From positions 1,844,001 through 1,908,000 of the forward strand of contig NC_056545.1 of NCBI RefSeq assembly GCF_910596095.1: DNA of 64,000 bases. Reading direction: 5' to 3'. Shown here one piece after another: positions 58,803 through 64,000 of this stretch. The notes beneath the pieces were generated by a model. The model did no database searches, was not told the origin of the DNA, and saw only the letters and a list, made by a program, of their open reading frames with translations. Within the stretch, counting starts at the first letter, position 1. Every line of letters starts with the position of its first letter. The stretch is from Thunnus maccoyii. Its lineage: Eukaryota; Chordata; Actinopteri; Scombriformes; Scombridae. Made by a program: the position numbers and the translations under genes.

Positions 58803-61254
58803 TCAGTCCATCAGCTCCCACTGTGTGTCGCTGATCAGTCTGTATTTGTTGTTCCGGTAGTTTTCGGGGTGAATCCGTCGCTGTCGCCACACCTCCTCGT
58901 ACAGGCTGCGTACGACCGGACGCAGCGGAGGGAAGCCGGCGGAGCGAGCGAGCGCCTGGCAGTACTCCCACTGATCCCGGTCCATTATCAGCAGGTGGCG
59001 CTGCAGGACTCCTCGCGCCACTTTTTCCTGCAGCTCTCGCCGGACGTCGTCCTCCATTTGAGCCCGAGACGGTAACGTGACCGAGCCGTCCAACACGGCC
59101 AGAGAGAACTGGACCTGCAGAGACAAGACCAGATTATAAACCTCTGAGATCTCGTCAGTCTGACGCTCTACAGTCCAGCAGCTGTTTCACCACCTGTTGA
59201 CACCTGCTGCTCACCTGGCAGTCGAAGTTTGGGAAGGGGCAGATGATCTTGCAGATGCCGATGAAGAAGAGCGAGGGGAAGGCGGGGGGCATTATGAAGC
59301 GGTACAGAGGAGCCACCATGTGGTCCTGGATCTCCAGACCCAGCTGAGCCGCATCCAGGAACGGATACCTGAAGTTGTATCCGGTGCAGAACAGCAGGAC
59401 GTCAGCGCTGCCCACCGAGCCGTCCTGCAACACATCACAGTTTCACAGCGTCCAACACGAGTCAGTACGTTAGATCTGAACCACAGACTGTACAAAATAT
59501 GGACGTGGTCACTGTGACGTCACTCATTGGTTTGCAAACTGCTGTTTTGAAGCGATTTGATCATCGCCATCTTGGATTTGGCCGTCGCCATGTTTGATTT
59601 TTGGAGCCAGAAGTGACCATATTTGGACGAGAGGGTTGAGCTGATCATAGCGCTAGCTGCTAGCTTGGTTAGCACAGTGCATTTACAATCTATGGTTAAC
59701 AGTGATAATGCTAATGCTAATTTTTGCTAGCAAAAAACAGGCCTAAAACTGTTAAAACAAAATGTACTCACCGAAAAAAATGATCATCCGACTCATGTGT
59801 TTTATTACAACTAAATGCTGAACAAGACTAACTTTAGTGAACACATTGAAATGGCAGCAGCTACGCCCATACACCATGGTTATGTAACGTAAGCAACATT
59901 GTCGCTGTGGTAGCGACTTGACAGTCACAACGTAGCCACATCTTAAAGCATACGCTGCTTTATCATCTATTTTACTCTAAATGGGACCATCATTTACAAA
60001 ATGAACATCATGCTGTATTGAAGAAGACTTGAAACTAGCGATTGAGACCACAAACTCATTAGGAAACAGTTTACTGAAGTAATATATCAAGAGAGAAGTA
60101 GGGTCATTTTCTCATAGACTTCCATACAGTCAGACTTCTTTTTGCAGCCAGTAGAGTCGCCCCCTGGTGGCCGTTAGAGAGAATGCAGGTTTTTGGCACT
60201 TCCGCATTGGGAGGTTGCCGCCTGATCTGAACAGCAGGTGTGAAGAGTCAACAGGTGGACTTAACTGCTGCTCTGAACCTCTGAAGCCTCATTTATACTC
60301 CAGCAGGTGTTGCAGGTTATAAATTAATAATCTGATAATTATTTTTAACATCCTGATGATTTTACAGATTGTTAGGAAACCATTTGTTTCATATTACTGA
60401 CATTTCTGAGTGTTCTTCTACAGAGGTGCATCTCATCATTACAAGAAAAGATCTCGTTATTATGAGAAAAGTTAAAGGTGATTATAAATCATCATTTGAG
60501 AAGGAGGCATGATGACGCTGCCTGACTTGAGACACTGGGATATATTCATGTCACTGAATAATATGGATGATGGGATTATTATGAGTTTAATCAGATGTCC
60601 TGAGGTTGATATGCAGACGGATGTGAAATACAGCGGCAGGAGAGAGCGAGTCTGTGTGTATTTAAAAGCAGAATTAGACAGAAATCTGAACTTTTCATTA
60701 TAGAAAAACATCCTACAGGTAAAATCGGTGTAAAAAAGCAGTATGGAAGTATATGTGGAGGGCAGAAGACGGCTGCGGGACACCGACGAAGACTAAAACC
60801 AGAATGTGGCAGCAATGCAACACCAAGGATGCCAACTCCTGGAGAACACCACAGAAGAAGAAGAAAGCAGTAGTAGATACCTGCATGTCATTACCGGAGG
60901 GATAAACAGTGACACAAAGAAGGACAATAAACACTAAATATAGTAAATCAAAGTCGCATCTTCGTCCAGGAGCTGCTGCGAGATGAACATCAGCGACGCC
61001 TCCAAGCTACTGTGGAAACATTCGGTAGAGTTTGATAAAACAATCTCGTAATTATGAGATACTCGCATCATAATGACGAGATGATGAGGTATAAACACAC
61101 GACAGAAACAAAGCAGTGTCGAGCGTCAGCGTGAAGTTTATTCACCTGAAAGCGAAAGCTGCCGTCGTCCTCGACCGCGACCACCGGACTGGACTGTTGA
61201 ATCCCAGGAGGAAGAGGAAAGGTGAAACGAGGACGACCGTGACTCAGAGTCACC

Positions 61255-61328
<74 letters not shown>

Positions 61329-63899
61329 AATGACCAACATTCACCAACAAATTTAAATCACATGTCATCTCTCAGAAAGTCTGCAGATCGATGCAACTGA
61401 AACTCAGTGGTTCAAACTTTGACTCACTTGAAACGTACAATACAAACAACTTTATTAATCCTTGTTTGGAAGCAGCTTGTTGTTCACACAACACAATCAC
61501 ATACAAACAAATAAATAATATATATACACAACACATGAAAGGAACAGAAGCTGTGCATGGAGTAAAAAAAAAAATCCATAAATAAGATAAATAAGCTTGA
61601 TAAATACAATAAAAAAGATCAGATAAAAACAACAGTGACGATGCTGACAGAGTATTCAGCAGCTAATTTAATTCCAACTGTAATTATAACTTAATAGTGA
61701 TGTAATAATTACAGCATTAATCGATTAGTAAATCGACTAAAATTAATAGAAAACAATTTTGATAATTGATAAATAAAAAAATGGGGATGTTCCTGCTTTT
61801 CAAATGTGAGAATTGGCTGATTTTCCCTGATGTTTTATATTATAATTGATTAAATATCTTTGGTTTTTGGACTGTTTGTTGCGATTTATTCACAATTGTA
61901 GGATGTTTTACAGACAAAATGTTTAATCCAAAAAAATAATTAAAATAATAAAAAAACTCACTTGATAAGTCATAATTATGAGGAAGTCATGTATTTTTAT
62001 CTTCTATTTTTTCATATACTTATTCATTTATTTCCTGGGCAGGAATGAGCTTCCATAAAGACAAAGACGTAATTTTCCCGTATTTAAAAAGCTGATGATT
62101 GTGGAGTCAGTCTCTGACTCAGGTGAAGAAGTGATGACGTGTTTGTTACCTGAACTCCAGCTTTAGCCAGTTCCATGCTGATGTCCAGTCCTGAAGCTTT
62201 GGCTCCCAGAACCACCACCGACTGACCCGAGAACGTCTCCGCACACCTGTACGCGTGACTGTGAAGCACTTTTCCTACAGACAGACACACACAACAGCGT
62301 CTCAGTGAGTCCAGTACGGAGCTGCAAACATTAATCCATCAGCTGTCAACTGTTCAATTAATCACCAACTATTCTGATAATCCATTAATTGTCCTTTTAA
62401 AGACCAAATTTGAAAGATTCCAGCTTCTTAAATGTGAATATGTTCTGGTTTCTTTAGTCTCTGTGACAGTAAATCAGTGATCAACAACAACTAATCAAGA
62501 AAATAAACGACAGATTAATCGATAATGAAAATAATGGTTTAGTCCAGTAGTGGAACACGTGTGGAGGACTGGAAGCAGCTCTGTGAGGCTGCACTTTGAC
62601 TCAGACGACGTTAACATGTTGATGTTTAATGTTTCATGTTTAATGTTCACCATCTACGTCTCAAACATTTGCTAATTAGCAGTAAACAGGAAGTACAGCT
62701 GTGAGGCTGACGGGAACGTCTTCGGTTTGGCAGATTTTTGGTCATAAATCAAAGTATCGAGTCAAACTCAGCAGGATTCATAAAGGAAACTTTCATAATA
62801 ATCCATCTTATAGTTGTTGAGATATTTCAGTCTGATTTACATTTTTAATCCTTTATGTTGACAAATAAACTGCTGCTGCTCAGCACTTCAGTCAAATTTT
62901 ATCTCCATTTTTCTTTTTTTTGTTTTAGAAAAAACTTCATAAAAAAGATCTGACAGTTAAATCAACTCCTTTTTTCATTCATGGTAAAATATTATTGATT
63001 AATCTGCTGATTATATCCTCGATTAATCAATTATTGTCAGAAAATAATCATTTATGGTTCCTATAATGTCTTCAAATGTCTTGTTGTGTCAAGAAATATT
63101 CAGGTGACACTGATAGAAAACAGAGAAAAGCAGCAAATTCTCACAACTTAGAGGCTGAAACTAGATAATATCTGGTATTTCAAACGATTAATCAATTATT
63201 AAGACGGTTTTCTGTCTTCTGTTTCATTTTATCGACATCTCATGTTCATTATGAACTATTTTTTCTGTCTTAAACCAACAGTCAGGAGCTCAAATAAACA
63301 TTAAAGCTGTTTTTTCTTGCTGTAATCATTCCTCCTGTTCATACTGACCATTAGAAGATCTCTTCATAATGACCTTACAATGGAAGTGATGGAGGACAAA
63401 ATCCACAGTCCAAAAGTTGATCTGAAGCTAATATGAAGCTTCAGCGTCCAAATGAGTCAAATCAAGTAGATATCTTTCAACGTTACAGTCTTTTTAGTGC
63501 CAAAGTTCCTCTTTTTGTTACTATACTTCCACCTTCTTCTAACACAGTCTTACAGTCGTGGGTGTAAAGACGTAAACATTAACTTTGACTGTACCTTTAA
63601 AGTTCTTTATCCCTGGTATGTCTGGGATGTGAGGGTCAGAGTAATGCCTTCAAGAGAAGCAAAAAAACAAACATATTTAAACCCTGAAAATGCAGCATCG
63701 TAGTTGAAGTTAAAGTACTGCGTTACTGCGCAGTAATACTGCAGTACTCATCTCACCCCGAGCAGACGAAGACCGAGTCGAACGTCTCCGTTTTCTGACA
63801 ACCCGACGAATCAGATGACGTCACTTCCCATGTTGTTTTCTTCTCCTTGTCGCCTGTTGTCACGACGACGGGCTTCACGTTTTCCACCACGGTGTTGAA
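58803..63899 (-). CDS. Flavin-containing monooxygenase, GS-OX-like (3' part; 5' exons off the right edge)
   Basis: Six exons on the minus strand: 63,899-63,757, 63,647-63,595, 62,274-62,150, 61,253-61,146, 59,424-59,215 and 59,114-58,803, in phase throughout, giving 316 aa and a stop. Motifs: VCSGHYSDPHIPDIPG, then FKGKVLHSHAYR, the FMO FxGxxxHSHxYR signature split across two exons; VVVLGAKASGLDI is the NADPH-binding GxxxSG stretch; FCTGYNFRYPFL is the conserved FATGY-type motif. The N-terminal FAD-binding GxGxxG exon lies beyond position 64,000. The family oxygenates N- or S-containing small molecules with NADPH and O2. Fish versions are often named GS-OX-like or senecionine N-oxygenase-like, so the substrate is unknown. 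The intron before exon 61,253 ends in a long (CT)n tract. Confidence 0.88.
59482..60224. mobile_element. 743-bp non-autonomous element, 8-bp TSD ATCTGAAC
   Basis: CACAGACTGTACAAAATATGG...GGAGGTTGCCGCCTG matches both ends of the element at 41,644. ATCTGAAC is at 59,474-59,481 and 60,225-60,232. It lies in an FMO intron. Confidence 0.72.
61259..61324 (+). repeat. (GA)n microsatellite forming an FMO polypyrimidine tract
   Basis: About 33 GA units on the + strand. On the coding (minus) strand this is (TC)n running directly into the CTCTGCAG acceptor of the exon that starts at 61,253. Confidence 0.9.
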
Positions 63900-64000
63900 C
63901 TGAAGCACAAAGAGTCACATTGAGGAATAATAACGGCTGAAACTAACCATGATTTTCATTACGGATTCACAGTTTGGTCCTTAAAATATCAGAAAATAGC

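Noticed and set aside
61068-61340. Ser/Leu-repeat protein on the minus strand
   Set aside because: Produced by translation of the (TC)n microsatellite joined to an FMO exon.
63497-63703. Small secreted-like protein starting MPKFLFLLLYFHLLL
   Set aside because: It overlaps the antisense of an FMO exon (63,595-63,647) and its intron, and has no other support.

Overview
This is a 64-kb piece of a vertebrate nuclear genome, almost certainly a ray-finned (teleost) fish. The evidence is AT-rich non-coding DNA, GT-AG introns, the mix of transposons (L2-, L1- and Rex-like LINEs, Harbinger, hAT-like MITEs, Helitron-like DNA, solo LTRs), and two recognisable vertebrate gene families at the right. All gene models were assembled by eye from splice sites and reading phase. 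No database search was possible.

Positions 1-44,000 hold a tandem array, all on the + strand, of one multi-exon gene family. Copy A (241-6312) is the 3' part of a gene that begins left of the window. Copy B (exon 1 near 10,340; CDS 11,865-27,985) and copy D (exon 1 near 34,480; CDS 36,734-43,898) look complete, with predicted proteins of about 535 and 491 aa. Copy C (31,251-31,848) is a broken remnant. The protein has an N-terminal ~100-aa helical domain that reads like a pyrin (PYD/DAPIN) death-fold, then a basic linker with a KKRK nuclear-localisation-like motif, an acidic Ser/Asp module, and a C-terminal ~300-aa region that reads like two OB-folds joined by a helical linker. That is the layout of mammalian PYHIN (AIM2/IFI16-like) cytosolic and nuclear DNA sensors, a family described in mammals. 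A tandem, fast-changing fish family with this layout is the main discovery candidate here. Homology to the HIN domain is an inference from architecture, not shown. All coding exons are open in the intact copies and phases match at every junction. Replacement changes outnumber silent ones between copies.

The introns and spacers of the array are full of transposons. Because the copies are paralogous, the un-inserted copy often serves as an empty-site control, so many insertions can be bounded to the base with target-site duplications: solo LTRs at 22,707-23,361, 24,904-25,407, 29,067-29,843 and 44,645-46,169, and MITEs at 41,644-42,151 and 43,091-43,440.

The right third is ordinary. A two-coding-exon P2Y-type nucleotide receptor (50,845-52,562, +) has two or three 5'UTR exons from about 48,340. 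The 3' two-thirds of a flavin-containing monooxygenase of the GS-OX-like type (58,803-63,899, -) runs off the right edge. Repeat-rich spacer separates them. I see no functional link between these two genes and the array.
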